A DNA stretch of 64,000 nt from Anodontia alba (GCA_964016985.1 OZ024830.1:19182387-19246386); one strand, 5' to 3'; shown: positions 1 to 12,506, counted from the stretch's first letter. A program made the numbers and translations. The notes: a model not told the origin generated them from the sequence alone.

Positions 1-438
1 TACATGAGGGCAAACAGTGTAGACTCAGATCAGATGCCACATTCTGTGGCATATGATCTGGGTGCACACTGTTTGTTTAGGCATGTATGTCCCAGTCTTT
101 GGGTTTGTATGCTAAAGAGCCTCTCTAGGCGTTGTAAAATACATGTCTCGCATAAAGCCTGGTGTAGGTCTTAATAGTGTTAAGTGAGATAATAAGATGA
201 TAGTTTAGGATGAATTTTGTTTGTTTTGCACCAAAGCAATTCTTGTGGGTACTCAGACAATTTGCATGAAATGTTAAATTCATTATTTTGTCATCTGCTG
301 AATTTACCCAGATACTGGCAAAGGTTAAAACCCCCATTTACTGAAGCTATCATATTTACCTGAAGAATTCAGACAGACAGGCCTGATCAAACAACTGGAT
401 GTTACTTGTTTTACAGGATTTCATCAATGGTAGATTAA

Positions 439-645
439 CCCTTAAAGCGCCAGTCACAACTATTGTCGTCTGCTTGTGATTTTAAAAGTCATTTTTGTAA
501 ACAGTGTGGACCCAGATCAGTCTGATCAGGATCCACACTGTTTGCCTGTATGCAAAAAATAGGTTTGGAAAGTCTGCAAGAATATTCAGCAGACGACATA
601 AACAGACGACATTTTCAGATGCAGTTTTTCTTGGTGCTTTAAGGG
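439..645 (+). mobile_element. TTAA-type hairpin MITE, family B
   Basis: Ends are CCCTTAAAGCGCCAGTCACA and its approximate inverse, with TTAA at 435-438 and 646-649. The core AACAGTGTGGACCCAGATCA and its inverse resembles family A's core although the outer parts differ. Confidence 0.85.
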
Positions 646-649
646 TTAA

Positions 650-1864
650 AGTGCTGGCTCCAGATAACTCATCATTACAGACTGCTTATGGGACATCAAT
701 AAGGCATGTCTTTTTTATGTTAGTTGACAATGCTTGTGCCAAATGGTTTAAGTAACTATGGCTTTTGGTCAAATACTGATGATTGTACAGCATAAAATTT
801 AATGTGAACTACTGGAACTATGTAGAGATATTTTGACTATGAGTTCAGTTAAGTTTATTCATTTTAAGTTACTACAAGCTTTTACAAGTTTGCAAGTTTA
901 TTGAATACACTCAGTACATGTTACAAACATGTAATATGCGGTAGAAAATACAAAAGTACAAATTAATTTATAGGAACATGGGCTGTATGTTACTTTGTCA
1001 TATGTACATGATTTCAAAAAAGACACCATGAATACAAAAGCCAACACTTTATTGTAGTTTTTTTTTTTTCAATTCATTTCCTGGAGCTAAATGCATCAAA
1101 AGCTAAATCTAAAAATAGGGTTTGACATTTCAAGGGAATTATAATTGTCTCCTAAGGAACAGATTCCCATAAAATGTCAAGCCTTGTTTTCTTTGAAGAA
1201 CAAAAAGTATCCTCATTCAATTTTGCTAATTTTGTGATGAGCATACCTTGTTAAAAACTTAAAGCACCAAACATTTTTTTTTTCTGGTTTTTCAGAGAAA
1301 ATCTGGCTTGACATTTCATGAGAGTTGTGTCATGTCTTTTAAAGCACTTTCCAGTAGTGCACAAAATGCACATTAAAATTACATTATCATGAGGACTTCT
1401 GTTTATTCAAAAATAGTTTAACTTGTGCACTTCTGCTAATTGTGCTCTATTATAAAGATGTGAATAATGGCAATAATAATTTCTGGCAGAAGATGGTGGT
1501 AGTGAATATATTGCATGGAAGGAGTGCATTGTTAGTATAATGGAAAGTTTATTTTCTTCATTTGCTAAAAAGAATATACAACGTAATAATTATAATAATA
1601 ATAATATTAAAAGAAAGAAATGACTTACATTTCATAATTACTATACGATAATGCACTGATGAAGGATTGGTAGTCATGCATTTAATGGCTTTTGATTTGG
1701 AGTGCTAAACTACTTTTACTATATATCTATTAAGTGTGCATCTACATCTTATAATTGCATTCATCTAATAACAAACCTTGATTCTATTTGGTTTATCAGA
1801 CTGAAAGTGAAGAAAACAGAGTGAAAATACTCAGACAAACAAACTGGCAATTCAGTCATCAATA
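650..1864. other. No gene seen; AT-rich intergenic or intronic DNA
   Basis: Apart from a diverged hairpin relic (TTTGACATTTCAAGGGAA at about 1121 with CTTGACATTTCATGAGAG at 1307) and a short AAT-rich run near 1590, nothing is recognisable. Confidence 0.6.
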
Positions 1865-1906
1865 TGGCAGAGTCTATTTTAGAAACGCCGGGGAGAAAGC
1901 TACCGT
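1865..1906 (+). CDS. Weak candidate first coding exon (MAESILETPGRKLP)
   Basis: ATGGCAGAG in a reasonable initiation context opens MAESILETPGRKLP, followed by a possible donor CC|GTATGC; without splicing the frame stops within 31 codons. Sequence from about 1880 to 2190 has more CpG than its surroundings, as a promoter or first exon might. No downstream exon was found and a hairpin repeat begins nearby, so this is weak. Confidence 0.18.
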
Positions 1907-1929
1907 ATGCTAACCCTCATTATTGCATA

Positions 1930-2350
1930 AAAAACAGTGTCGCACATTATTAACAGCCATGCATTAACCGGCGAAAAGCTGTGTATTAACAAGGCAATTC
2001 ACATGTTGTTAATGCACGTCTATACAAATTTCAATATGATCTTACCAGGGCCACAGGTTTGCTGCAGTTACGAGATGTGTGCTGCCCGGCCCTGGAACGA
2101 GCATAGTCCATGGAAATTACGTTCGCGTGACATCTGTGAAAAGGCGAAACAAAATAGTGCAAAAAGAAAAAAAAAAAAACCGCGCGAAATGTTGCAAATG
2201 TTTTCAGTTTTTATGCAATAATAGCGATCGAACATGGTTTTTCAATGCATTAACATTTGCCAGGTCCCTTTGGAGGTGTTGAAAACCACAGTCTTCGGCC
2301 TCGGTCTTCAACACCTCCCACGGGACCTGGCGAATGTTAATGCATGAATA
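1930..2350 (+). mobile_element. Inverted-repeat element with CpG-rich interior
   Basis: A stem pairs 2228-2280 with 2292-2348 (TTCAATGCATTAACATTTGC, AGGTCCC, GGAGGTGTTGAA and inverses) over a short loop rich in TCGG. Several copies of GCATTAAC and TTAACAAC lie in 1945-2010, so the element may extend left. Confidence 0.6.
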
Positions 2351-3199
2351 ATCATGTTTGATTCCTATAGTATCAGAACAGACAGGCCTGGACCAGTATA
2401 GATACTGCAGACTATTGAGGGACAGGGCCTTTCCATTCAAGTATGTGCTAAAAACCTTTCTGCATGATGCTTTGCATGGAGCTGCTGAATTAGTGGTAAA
2501 CACTCTAATCTGATACCACATTATGTGCCAGTCCTTTCTGTGCAAATACTCAGCGTATATACAGTATGGTAAAGGCCCTAAAATTTTTAACATTATACCA
2601 TATTGTTTTTATCTAAATTTTGCTTTTTATGCAGATATTTCTTAAAATAAATACTCGAATGGCAAACAGCGTGGACCCAGATCAGACTGCTTCTGAGCAG
2701 CCTGATTTGGGTCTGTACTGTTTGCATATTTTATTCTGTCAAAAACTTTAGTGCACAAAATTTTAGAATATTTACAGTAATAAGATACATAAGTGTCCAG
2801 AGACAACTAATGCACTTCTAATTCATTCATGTTGTGAACATTGTTGGCAAATACATACATGCAGTTACAAAGCAAATGGGCAACAAACAAAAAGCTCCTA
2901 ATTTCTATAGAAACAAGGTATACATTCTACAAGGTGTTCTTTGGGTAAACATCTTCCTTAAGGTTCAATTATTAGAGCCCACAAATCACAGAAGACTTGT
3001 TCTAAATTCACCCTGTATGAAGGTACTTCAATCCATGCAATGGTTATGAATTTATTCCGAGTTTATTAACTTATCAATTTATAAAAATGCAGTCAGACTA
3101 ACCACATAAATACTAAACTGCAAACACTGTAAAGAAAGAATGTTGACAGCCATAATTTGCAGAAGTGTGCATGCAACTTATTGTCTAAAAACACTTTAA

Positions 3200-3437
3200 C
3201 CCTTAAAATGCCAAGAAAACCTGCATCTAAAAATGTTGTCTGTTTATGTCATCTGCTGAATATTCTTGCAAACTTTTCAAACCTATTTTTGCATAAAGGC
3301 AAACAGTGTGGACTCTGATCAGACTGCTCCTAGAGGAGCAGTCTGATCTGGGTCCACACTGTTTGCAAAAATGACTTTTAAAATCACAAGCAGATGACAA
3401 AGCAGATGATAATTGTTGTGATTGGCAGTTTAAGGGT
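3200..3437 (-). mobile_element. TTAA-type hairpin MITE, family B
   Basis: An inverted copy between TTAA 3196-3199 and 3438-3441. The core palindrome AGACTGCTCCTAGAGGAGCA is intact. Confidence 0.88.
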
Positions 3438-3455
3438 TTAATAGATGCTAAGTAT

Positions 3456-3630
3456 CATAACTCCAGATAAGGCAATTTCTTCAACCAAAAACAATAGTTT
3501 GTTTTCTTATTTCTCCACGAAACATAATGTTGTGGTACTCATCACTCACTGAGGGGCTTCTAATGAGTATCACATCATATGCTTCTATGGAGAAAAGTAT
3601 TTACCTGATAATTCTCTTATCTGGAGCTAA
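3456..3630 (+). mobile_element. Hairpin MITE, family G
   Basis: Family G has ends CATAGCTCCAGATAAG-like and inverse, with a palindromic centre built on ACTCATTAGAAGTGCCTCA. Here the ends are CATAACTCCAGATAAG and CTTATCTGGAGCTA; the centre has lost part of one arm. Confidence 0.78.
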
Positions 3631-3857
3631 GATGCATGCAAGAGAAATGCAACAAACACATCTTGTAAAAAGTAATACTAGAACATAATGTAGCTATAAA
3701 GAGCTATTTACCATAACCTATTAATGGTTTACTAAAAATTTTGGGTTGGTGTTTTATTACAAAAGACGGTATCTGATCATAAAACCATTTTTATGCTTTT
3801 TTATTTCTGTGCTTTGTTTTCAAATATTAACTCTAAAATCAAATTATCAATGAAAAA

Positions 3858-5656
3858 CAAGAGGCCCATGGGCCACAATTCGCTCACCTGCATATTTGCA
3901 AATGCCAATATAATCCAGTATTGCCACAGCAACTGGGACACAAATTTGACCATACCATAAAACCATTAAAGGTCATCCTAGTCTCATCATTTTAATCACA
4001 CATTGTAAGTTTCAGCCATTAGTCTTTCATACATTCTGAGAAAATGACTTTTCAGCATTTTCCCCATACAGATGAATGGGGACGCAAATTTGACCTTGCT
4101 GTAAAAAGGTCAAAGGTCCACTTACAGTCATCATTGAACAAACTTGGTAGACCTTGAGTCCTTGATGCTATATACCAAGATTCAGCCCCAAAGCTTTCTT
4201 GGTTCTGGAGAAGAATATTTTTAAGTGTTTCTACCATATATGGGCATGGCGGCCATCTTGTTTGATTGCGCAGAACCATCTGAACAAATTGGCAATACTC
4301 TTTTGATAGAAGGTCCCATGTGAAATCTGGTAAAAATTGCTCAAACCGTTTCAGAGAAGAAGACCTTTAAAAATTACACAATTTTATACATGTTTATGGC
4401 ACAGGGGCAAGGGCAGATAACCCTCTGGGGACAAAATTTTGATTATATCTAAAATGTTTTACTACTTTAATCATACATTGTAAGTTTCAGCCATTCCTCT
4501 TTAATACATTTTGAGAAAATGGCTTTTCAACATTTTCCCCACATAAATGTATAGAAATGCAAAACACAATTTTATACATGTTTATGGCACAGGGGCAAGG
4601 GCAGATAACCCTCTGGGGACAAAATTTTGATTATAACTAAAATGTTTTACTACTTTAATCATACATTGTAAGTTTCAGCCATTCCTCTTTAATACATTTT
4701 GAGAAAATGACTTTTCAGCATTTTCCCCATACAGATGCATGGAGACGCAAATTTAACCTTGCTGTAAAAAGGTCAAAGGTCCACTTACAGTCATCATTGA
4801 ACAAACTTGGTAGACCTTGAGTCCTCGATGCTATATACCAAGATTCAGCCCCAAAGCTTTCTTGGTTATAGAAAAGAAGAATTTCAAGAGTTCTTACCAT
4901 ATGCGGAACAAATTAGCAATACCCTTTTGACAGAAGGCCCCATATGAAATCTGGTGAAAATTGCTCAAGCGGTTTAAGAGAAGACATTTCACAATTTTAT
5001 AGATGTTTATTGCTCAGGGACAAGGGCAGATAACCCCCAGGGGACAAAATTTTGATTATAACTAAAATGTTTTACTACTTTAATCACTCCTTGTAAGTTT
5101 CAGCCATTTATCTTTAGTACATTTTGAGGAAATGACTTTTCAACATTTTCCCCATACCAACTATGCATGGGGATGCAAATTCATGGGGATGCAAATTTGA
5201 CCTTGCCGTAAAAAGGTCAAAGGTCAACCTACGGTCATCATTTGAACAAATTTGGTAGACCTTGAGTCCATGATGCTATATACCAAGATTCAGCCTTGAA
5301 GCTCTCTTTGTTCTGGAGAAGATATTTAAGTGTTTTTACCATATAAGGGCATGGCGGCCATCTTGATTAACAGACCGTGACCATTTGTACAAATTTTCAA
5401 TCCCCCTTTAACACAAAGCTCCACATGAAGTTTGAAGAAAATTGGCCCAGGGATTACAGAGGAGAAGTTGTTTGAAGGTGTGGATGGACGGACAACGACG
5501 GATGGCAAATGATCACAACAGCTCATCCTGAGCTTTGCTCAGGTGAGCTAAAATAATTGAAACAGAGGAGAAGTCGTTCGAAGGTGTGGATGGCCGGACA
5601 ACGACGGACGGCAAGTAATCGCAAAAGCTCATCCTGAGCCATGCTCAGGTGAGCTA
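3858..5656 (+). repeat. Composite tandem-repeat element
   Basis: It begins CAAGAGGCCCATGGGCC and ends with a CATCCTGAGC...GCTCAGGTGAGCTAAAA hairpin that is present twice (5521-5550 and 5628-5656). About 180-bp units (CACAATTTTATACATG to CATTTTCCCCAC) repeat around 4376, 4560 and 4990. No ORF of note. Such hairpin-ended elements with internal repeats are common in bivalves; a Helitron-like origin is possible. Confidence 0.75.
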
Positions 5657-5664
5657 AAAAAAGT

Positions 5665-6193
5665 AAACGATAATAGCCCGCCCCGTATCATATGGTGGGC
5701 AGATAACTCAGTCAAAAACTAAAAAATATTCCCATTAACAATCTCAAAGCCAACGTCCACAGTATCAATGCACATAGCGTTTGGTGAAAATCCATTGGTA
5801 TTTACTCAAGTTATGGTTCAAAAACAAAATCCAGACATGTCGTGAGAAGATAACTCTGTCAGATATTAACAAAACTTACCAATTAGCAATCCCAAACCAG
5901 ATCTCAATCAATACATACACCAAATTTTGTGAAAATCCATTGATATTTACTCAAGTTATCATCCCAAAACGAAAATATGGACGTGTTGTGGGTAGGTAAC
6001 TCTGTCAAAAACTGGCAAAATTTGCCCATTAGCAATTAGTACCTAGCCAGATCTCCCTAATATCAATGCACATACTATGTTGACATTTACTGAAGTTATC
6101 GTCTGGAAATAAAACACAGACGAGCAGAAGGACGGACACAGACAACCAACGTGATACCATAATACCCTGCCACTAACCTGTGGCGAGGTATAA
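5665..6193 (+). repeat. Tandem array, about 125-bp units
   Basis: At least three units contain GATAACTCTGTCAAAAACT, ATCAATGCACA and TTTACTCAAGTTAT. The array runs from CCCGCCCCGTATCATATGGT to CCTGTGGCGAGGTATAAA. A one-unit relative is at 19742-19988. Confidence 0.75.
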
Positions 6194-6587
6194 AAATTGC
6201 TTTTAACCAACTGAGATCTAATTAATCCTAGTCAATATTTCAGTCATTGTCAAGATGTTGCCTCGAAATTCATGGGACTTTTTTACCTGACCTGGTCAAA
6301 TGGCACACTGGTCCTACCTTAAGTTACTAAACACATAAATACTAAAATGCAAACACTGCAAAGCAAGAATGTTGACAACCATAATTTGCAGAAGTGTGCA
6401 TGCAACTTATTGTCTGATTGCAAAAAGGCCAATCAGCACATCTGTTTTGTAGGGCCTGATGTTTTTGTAGAGAAATAAGAAAATATTTCTCTGGAAACTC
6501 TCTTAGCTAGAACTATGATAACACCATGAAGTCAATTTTGTTTAGAAGGCTTTATAAAAGCCCTGACAGGATGCTTTTCACTATTAA

Positions 6588-6790
6588 CCCTTGTCCTGCT
6601 GAACCTGGATATACCCTGCCTTTGCAAACAGTGTAGATCCAGATCAGTTGGCTTCTGATGCCAACTGATCTGGATCTGCACTGTTTGTCATTCAGTATGT
6701 GAATTTATATCAACAACTCGGATCAAGTAATCTGATTGGCTGAAAATTGGAAGTGGGCATGGCATCTTCATTTATTCAGCATGACAAGGT
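6588..6790 (+). mobile_element. TTAA-type hairpin MITE, family A
   Basis: Family A elements are about 206 bp, with ends CCCTTGTCCTGCTGAA and its inverse, TTAA at both flanks, and a palindromic core (CAAACAGTGTAGATCCAGAT and its inverse). This copy has an intact left end after TTAA and a decayed right end. Confidence 0.85.
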
Positions 6791-7156
6791 CCAATTTTTG
6801 CTGGAAGTACAGTGTATAATGCTACTCAAAAATTTTCATTAGCTGCAAACTAATTTTCATGCCACTACAAAGAAGCATTCCCTTCAAAACTCATGCAATT
6901 ATCCCTACCACAATTCGTGCATTATGCCTACCTTTTTGTGAGACTACAAAAACAACATATAGATTTATAAATTTTTGTATTATTAAAAATGAAGGATCAG
7001 ACTCTAGTGGAACGTCTTAGAGCCTATTCAGACGGTGAAGGCCCAGATCAGCCTGTGAGTTGTGTACTTCAATCAGGGCCTTCCCTGACCACTTATAAAA
7101 TCAGGGGATACAGTAGAATGTATCAACAGACATTAAAGGTCCTAACAAAATATTAA

Positions 7157-7362
7157 CCCTTGTCCTGCTGAACCCGGATATACCCCGTCTTTGAAAACAG
7201 TGTAGATCTAGATCAGTTGGCTTCTGAAGAAGCCAACTGATCTGGATCTGCACTGTTTGTCATTCAGTATGTGAATTCATATCAATAATCTGGAACTAGT
7301 AATTTGATTGGCTGAAAATTGGAAGTAGGCGTGGCATCTTAAATTATTCAGCATGACAAGGG
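7157..7362 (+). mobile_element. TTAA-type hairpin MITE, family A
   Basis: A full-length copy with TTAA at 7153-7156 and 7363-7366. It ends CCCTTGTCCTGCTGAA and TTCAGCATGACAAGGG; the core palindrome GTTGGCTTCTGAAGAAGCC is intact. Confidence 0.9.
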
Positions 7363-8164
7363 TTAAGGATATGCTTGTAACATGAATCCACGAATTTCTC
7401 TCATGCTTGAACACACATTTTCATTTTACATAATCCATGAATCATAAAAACCCTAAGTATTGGAAAAGATAGGCTTAAGCAGTGTTTCTGCAACATCTGA
7501 TCAGTGTCTATACTGTTTGCCACTCATCAGTTTTTTTAGACACATTAATGGGTAGAAAAATAGACTTGTTTAAATTTTAGCACAAGTATGGTATCAAGTT
7601 AAGAAGTCCCAATATTTAGGATATGATAATTATCATTAGGTGTAATGTTAATAGTTCAGCAAGAGCGAGCATCGGTAAGCTTAAGGGGAAGGGGTTCACT
7701 TTCAGGGGAGTTAATTCTGTCAAAATTATTTTCACCTCCCTTCTGAAAAAGAGTTCTCTAAAAGTAGGATGTTATCTGGACCTACACTGTTTGCTCAAGC
7801 CCAATTCTCTGAATACTTAGGCTAAATTTTGTATCACTATCCAGAAATGACCAAAATACTGTTGACGGGATATTAAATATTTAAATATCAAACATTGTCA
7901 TTTAGTAACAGACAGAAGACTTTATATGTATCTCAAACTGTTAGACAAAGAGTAGAAAACAGCCTAGATGAATTAAAGTAGATGACTTTATAAAAGTTCA
8001 GTCTGACTGGTTTAGTCTTTGTTTGGATCACTTGAAATTTCTATCATTAATAGCTAATCAAGTTCTACATCCTGTAACTAAACACTAAGTGCCACACTTA
8101 AGAAATGCCGATTACAACATTGAAAATAAAACAGAATAAATAAATTTTGAAATAAAACACTGCA

Positions 8165-9690
8165 AGCACTGCACCATGCCCCGCCACTGCACTTACATCA
8201 AACAAGTGCCATAACTCTGTCAAAAATAAAATTCTACATGTTATGTCCCTTTACATTCTTGCAAGGCTTCAAGGAAATCTCTGAAGCTGTTTTCAAGTTA
8301 TAGAAAGGGCACACATATGACTTGGATCACTATTGACAATGTTCAAAGGGTGGTAACTCCAAAAGCAGGTAATTCAGAGTTATGGTTCTTGTGTTTGGCA
8401 AACTGTATCATGGTGAAATACATTGGCATAAAGTTTCAAGAAAAATCTCAAACAGTTTTCAAGTTACAAAGTGGACACACATATATTACTATTTTCAAAG
8501 TTCAAAGAGCTATAGCTCCAAAAGTAGATTAACCAGAGTTACAGTTCATGTGTTCTGCACCTCATCTCATAACGCTTTATAATTGTGTGAAGTTTCATCA
8601 AAATATCTGGAATTGTTTTCAACTTACAGAGTGGACACAAGTACATACTAGAAATGGCTATTTTCAATATCTACCATGTTCAATGGGCCGCAACTCCAAG
8701 AGTAGGTTAACCAGAGTTACGGTCTTTAAGTTCTGCATGTTGTCTCATGATGCTTTACATTTGTGAGAAATTTCATAATAATATCTGGAACGATTTTCAA
8801 CTTACAGAGCAGACATGAGCACATGGTAGAAATAGCTATGTTCAAAGGGCAATAACTCCAAAAGTAGGCAAACCAGAGTTACGATTTATGTGTTCTGTGC
8901 ATTGTCTCATAATGCTTTTCATTTGTGTGAAGTTTCCTGACACTATCTTGGACGGTATCAGAGTTATGGAGCGGACACAAATGACGGAAGCACTGACGGA
9001 CGAACGGACGGACGGACGTATGGACACTCATTATTTCGGACAGTATAACATAATATCCTTGCCACTTTTTTGTTGCAGGGCATGAAAAAGGATTCTGTAG
9101 CAAGTAAAGTGCATACTAAAGAAAGTGACCAGAGTTACAGTTCTTGTGTTCTGCACCTCATTTTATAATGCTTCATAATTGTGTGAAGTTTCATTAAAAT
9201 ATCTGGAATTGTTTTCAACTTACAGAGTGGACACAAGTACAGACTAGAAATGGCTATATTCAATATCTACTATGTTCAATGGGCCGCAACTCCAAGAGTA
9301 GGTTAACCAGAGTAATGGTCTTTGAGTTCTGCATGTTGTCTCATTATGCTTTACATTTGTGAGAAATTTCATAATAATATCTCGAACGATTTTCAACTAG
9401 CGGACACAAGCACATGGTTGAAATGGCTATGTTCAATGTTCAAAGGGCAATAACTCCAAAAGTAGGCAAACCAGAGTTACGATTCATGTGTTCTGCACAT
9501 TGTCTCATAATGCTTTTCATTTGTGTGAAGTTTCCTGACACTATCTCGGATGGTATCAGAGTTATGGAGCAGCCACAACTGATGGAACACTGACGGAGGA
9601 ACGGACGGATGTACGGACACTCAAAATTTCAGACAGTATAGCATAAAAACCTTGCTGCTTTTTTGTGTCGGGGCATAAAAAAGGATTCTG
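8165..9690 (+). repeat. Tandem array, two diverged blocks
   Basis: Units of about 160 bp share GCAATAACTCCAAAAGTAGG, CCAGAGTTACGATTTATG and GTGTGAAGTTTC. A block of about 590 bp (about 8520-9110) is repeated at 9115-9700, each copy ending GAACGGACGGA, a TTGCCACTTTTTTGTTGCAG-like terminus and AAAAGGATTCTGTAGCAAG. Confidence 0.8.
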
Positions 9691-9939
9691 TAGCAAGTAA
9701 AGTGCATACTAAAGAAAGTGAAAATAACAAACTCAGTTTTAATGACTTTATGATGACATCATGTTTAATGTCTCTTTCAGCATTAATAGATTGTATGAAA
9801 ATGTGAGCAAAAAATACTTGGCCATGCAAAGAATACACTAAAGACACCTGCATCATATAATAAGAACTGTCACAGGACAGCCTAGCTTGCATGAATCACA
9901 CTTTACCTCAAAAAACTTTAACCAAAAAATTTTACATAA

Positions 9940-10175
9940 ATTTTTTCTAAGTCCATGACCTTGACCTCAAGGTCACTCATGTGAGTCAGGATGGTACAGC
10001 ATAGAACTTCAGTCCAGTATCTAATACCAAGGCAAGTATGAACTACTTCCAGCCAGGGGTCCAGGAGATATAGCCTTTTAAAAAACTTAAAACCAAAATT
10101 TCAACCGACACTGACTCCCAATTCTGCAGTGACTGCTATAGCTCAACCTGTACTTTTGTACAGGTGAGCCAAAAA
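9940..10175 (+). repeat. Short repeat with GTACAGGTGAGCC end
   Basis: CCATGACCTTGACCTCAAGG on the left and the hairpin-like ACCTGTACTTTTGTACAGGT end, followed by GAGCCAAAAAAGG. It resembles the ends of 3858-5656. Confidence 0.55.
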
Positions 10176-10189
10176 AGGTGCTTAATTAA

Positions 10190-10396
10190 CCCTTGTCATA
10201 CTGAATAAATTAGGATGCCCCGTCCACTTCTAATGTTCAGCAAATCAGATTACTTGATCCAGATTGTTGATGCATATTCACATACTTAATAACAAACAGT
10301 GCAGATCCAGATCAGTTGGCTTTGTCAGAAGCCAACTGATCTAGATCTACACTGTTTGCAAAGGCAGGGCATATCCGAGCTCGGCAGGACTAGAGT
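10190..10396 (-). mobile_element. TTAA-type hairpin MITE, family A
   Basis: An inverted copy: CCCTTGTCATACTGAATAAA after TTAA on the left, then the palindromic core; the right end (GCAGGACTAGAGTTTA) has lost its TTAA. Confidence 0.82.
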
Positions 10397-10675
10397 TTAT
10401 ACATATATGAACAGTTAAGCACAAGATTTTTATGTGTATCCATGCAGTTGGATCTGGGTCAGTAGAATCTGGCCCATTCCTTTTCCCTAGGAACTCCTTT
10501 TACAACTTGATGCAACCCTAGGGTTCATGTTTCATTGGGGATCATGCATTTTTGGGCAGTATTTTTCGCCTTTAGGAAGACCTAGAAGGAGAAAATACTC
10601 CTTTTTATCTTTACTTCCTCGTGTATCACCTTGAAACCAACCACCTAACCATCAGACATTGAAACCAACCACCTA

Positions 10676-10895
10676 ACCATTGTAGTCGGGAGACCCGTAA
10701 AAGGGTAATTGGCAAACAGTGCAGAACCAAATCAGATGCCGCAGAACGCGGCGTCTGATCAGGGTCTCCACTGTTTGCAAATAGTTTAGCCATTTTTCTC
10801 TAGGAATATGTAAATCTCATAGCTGGATCTACCTAAAATTTAAATTGGACTCTTCCAATATATAGTGTGGGAGAGTCTATTCAGTATACAATGGG
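10676..10895 (+). mobile_element. TTAA-type hairpin MITE, family C
   Basis: Starts CCATTGTAGTCGGGAGACCC and ends TACAATGGG before TTAA (10896-10899). The core GGCAAACAGTGCAGAACC and its inverse is again the shared core type. A short tandem duplication (ACCAACCACCTAACCAT) lies at its left edge. Confidence 0.8.
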
Positions 10896-11022
10896 TTAAG
10901 AGCAACTTTGCTGTCTCAGTGAATTCAAATATCATGCATCCAATAACATTTAAAATATTTTTCAGTGGCTTGGCAGTTTGTGGAAAAGTAACAAACAGGG
11001 ACAGATCCAGAATTATTTTTGT

Positions 11023-11046
11023 GGGGGGGGGGGGGGGGGGGGGGGG
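11023..11046 (+). repeat. Poly-G tract
   Basis: An uninterrupted run of about 24 G. It could form a G-quadruplex and is prone to length error in sequencing. Confidence 0.95.
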
Positions 11047-12044
11047 ATTTGATCAAATTTACAAGCTTGAGCAAACATTGTAGATCTAGACCAGATGCTG
11101 CAAAATGTTGTTTCTGATCAGGGTCTACACTGCAATACACATTCATATGTTGTGAAATGGACATTTTTTATGAGAATTAGGAGGTAAAATGTTAGGGATG
11201 TGAATATTTATGGTATCCCAAATTTATCCAAAGCTGAAAATGAAAATGAATTGTTTATTCAAAGAGGGTTCGACTGAGCTCCCTCTGAATCCACCCCTGA
11301 CAAAAATCCAACACGTTTTGTTCAATCTGGTGCTACTATATTACAACTTAAAAGCAGAGATAGCAAAGACAAATATGGCACTATAAAAGAGTCAGTATGT
11401 CTGCATTCATGTACAGTCAGACCATCTGATCAAATCAAGATTTCATGATTCGTTGTAAAGATATAGCTCTTTCACGCCTAATTTCTGTCATAGGTCAGAT
11501 TTATTCAAATTGTTTACTAAATATTTTACAGTGTTCTTTTTACTGAACAATACATCAAGTCATTGGACTGCTTAACTGCACTTAAATTTGGAAGGTTAAA
11601 ATGTTTGCATTAGTTCTTTCTTGAATTTTATTAAATTAACAATGTCACTGACAAGCACAAAGAGAATCAGAGTGCAAAAGGTTTAACTGTTTTACCACAG
11701 TTCACATGCAAAAATTGGTTGTTTTATTTGACAAAAATGTTCAAAGGCTTATGCAAAGGAAACCCTAATTAACCTTGAGTGCACTGATAGATAAATTCAA
11801 AGAATATCATGACAAGTACAGTAAATGAATAACAATATTTAGATACAATATTTAGATAGGGTCTACACTGTTTACCACTCATCCAGCAATTTTTAGACAC
11901 AACATCTGGTAGTAATTTGTATTTGTTCAAATTTTAGAACAAGTATGTTACGGCACTGAAGTGTCTGAATATTTAGGGTAAATACAGTATGCACAAAATA
12001 TGCATAGCAATAGATAAGGTGCTTTATTCATCTGAAAAATGCTG

Positions 12045-12192
12045 ATATCTTTTTTATTTCTCCATGAAAACTAATGTTGTGGTACTCATTAGAAGCGCCT
12101 TGCAGAGGCACTTCTAATGAGTAACCACAACATATGTTTTCATGGAGCAATAAAAAAATATTGTGTGGATACCCCTACTTATCTGGAGCTAT
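12045..12192 (+). mobile_element. Hairpin MITE, family G, left end missing
   Basis: The centre GTACTCATTAGAAGCGCCTT and inverse and the right end CTTATCTGGAGCTATG are present. Confidence 0.75.
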
Positions 12193-12506
12193 GAATATGA
12201 CTTGTACAACTTACTTTGGATCAATAATGTATGAGAAATACAAATGAGCCACAGTGTGGGAAACTGTACCTTCAGATGTGTGCCGAATGAAGACTAAAAT
12301 TGCCGAACGAAGACTAAAATCAACCTGCCCAACCGCACAGCCCAATCAGAGTCTTCCTTTTGAAGAACTTTTGCATTCTTTGCTATCCAAAATATGCCAA
12401 TGAAGATTTGAATCCTACTGCATAAATGCGCAGGCTGATCAGGATTTTAACTTGGCACACCTATCTGAAGGTAGGTTTTCTAATGCTGTAGCTCAAATGT
12501 AATTAA

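Noticed and set aside
2204..2593. Minus-strand open frame of 129 codons
   Set aside because: It runs through an inverted-repeat element and dispersed core sequence; the translation shows no motif and resembles other repeat-derived frames.
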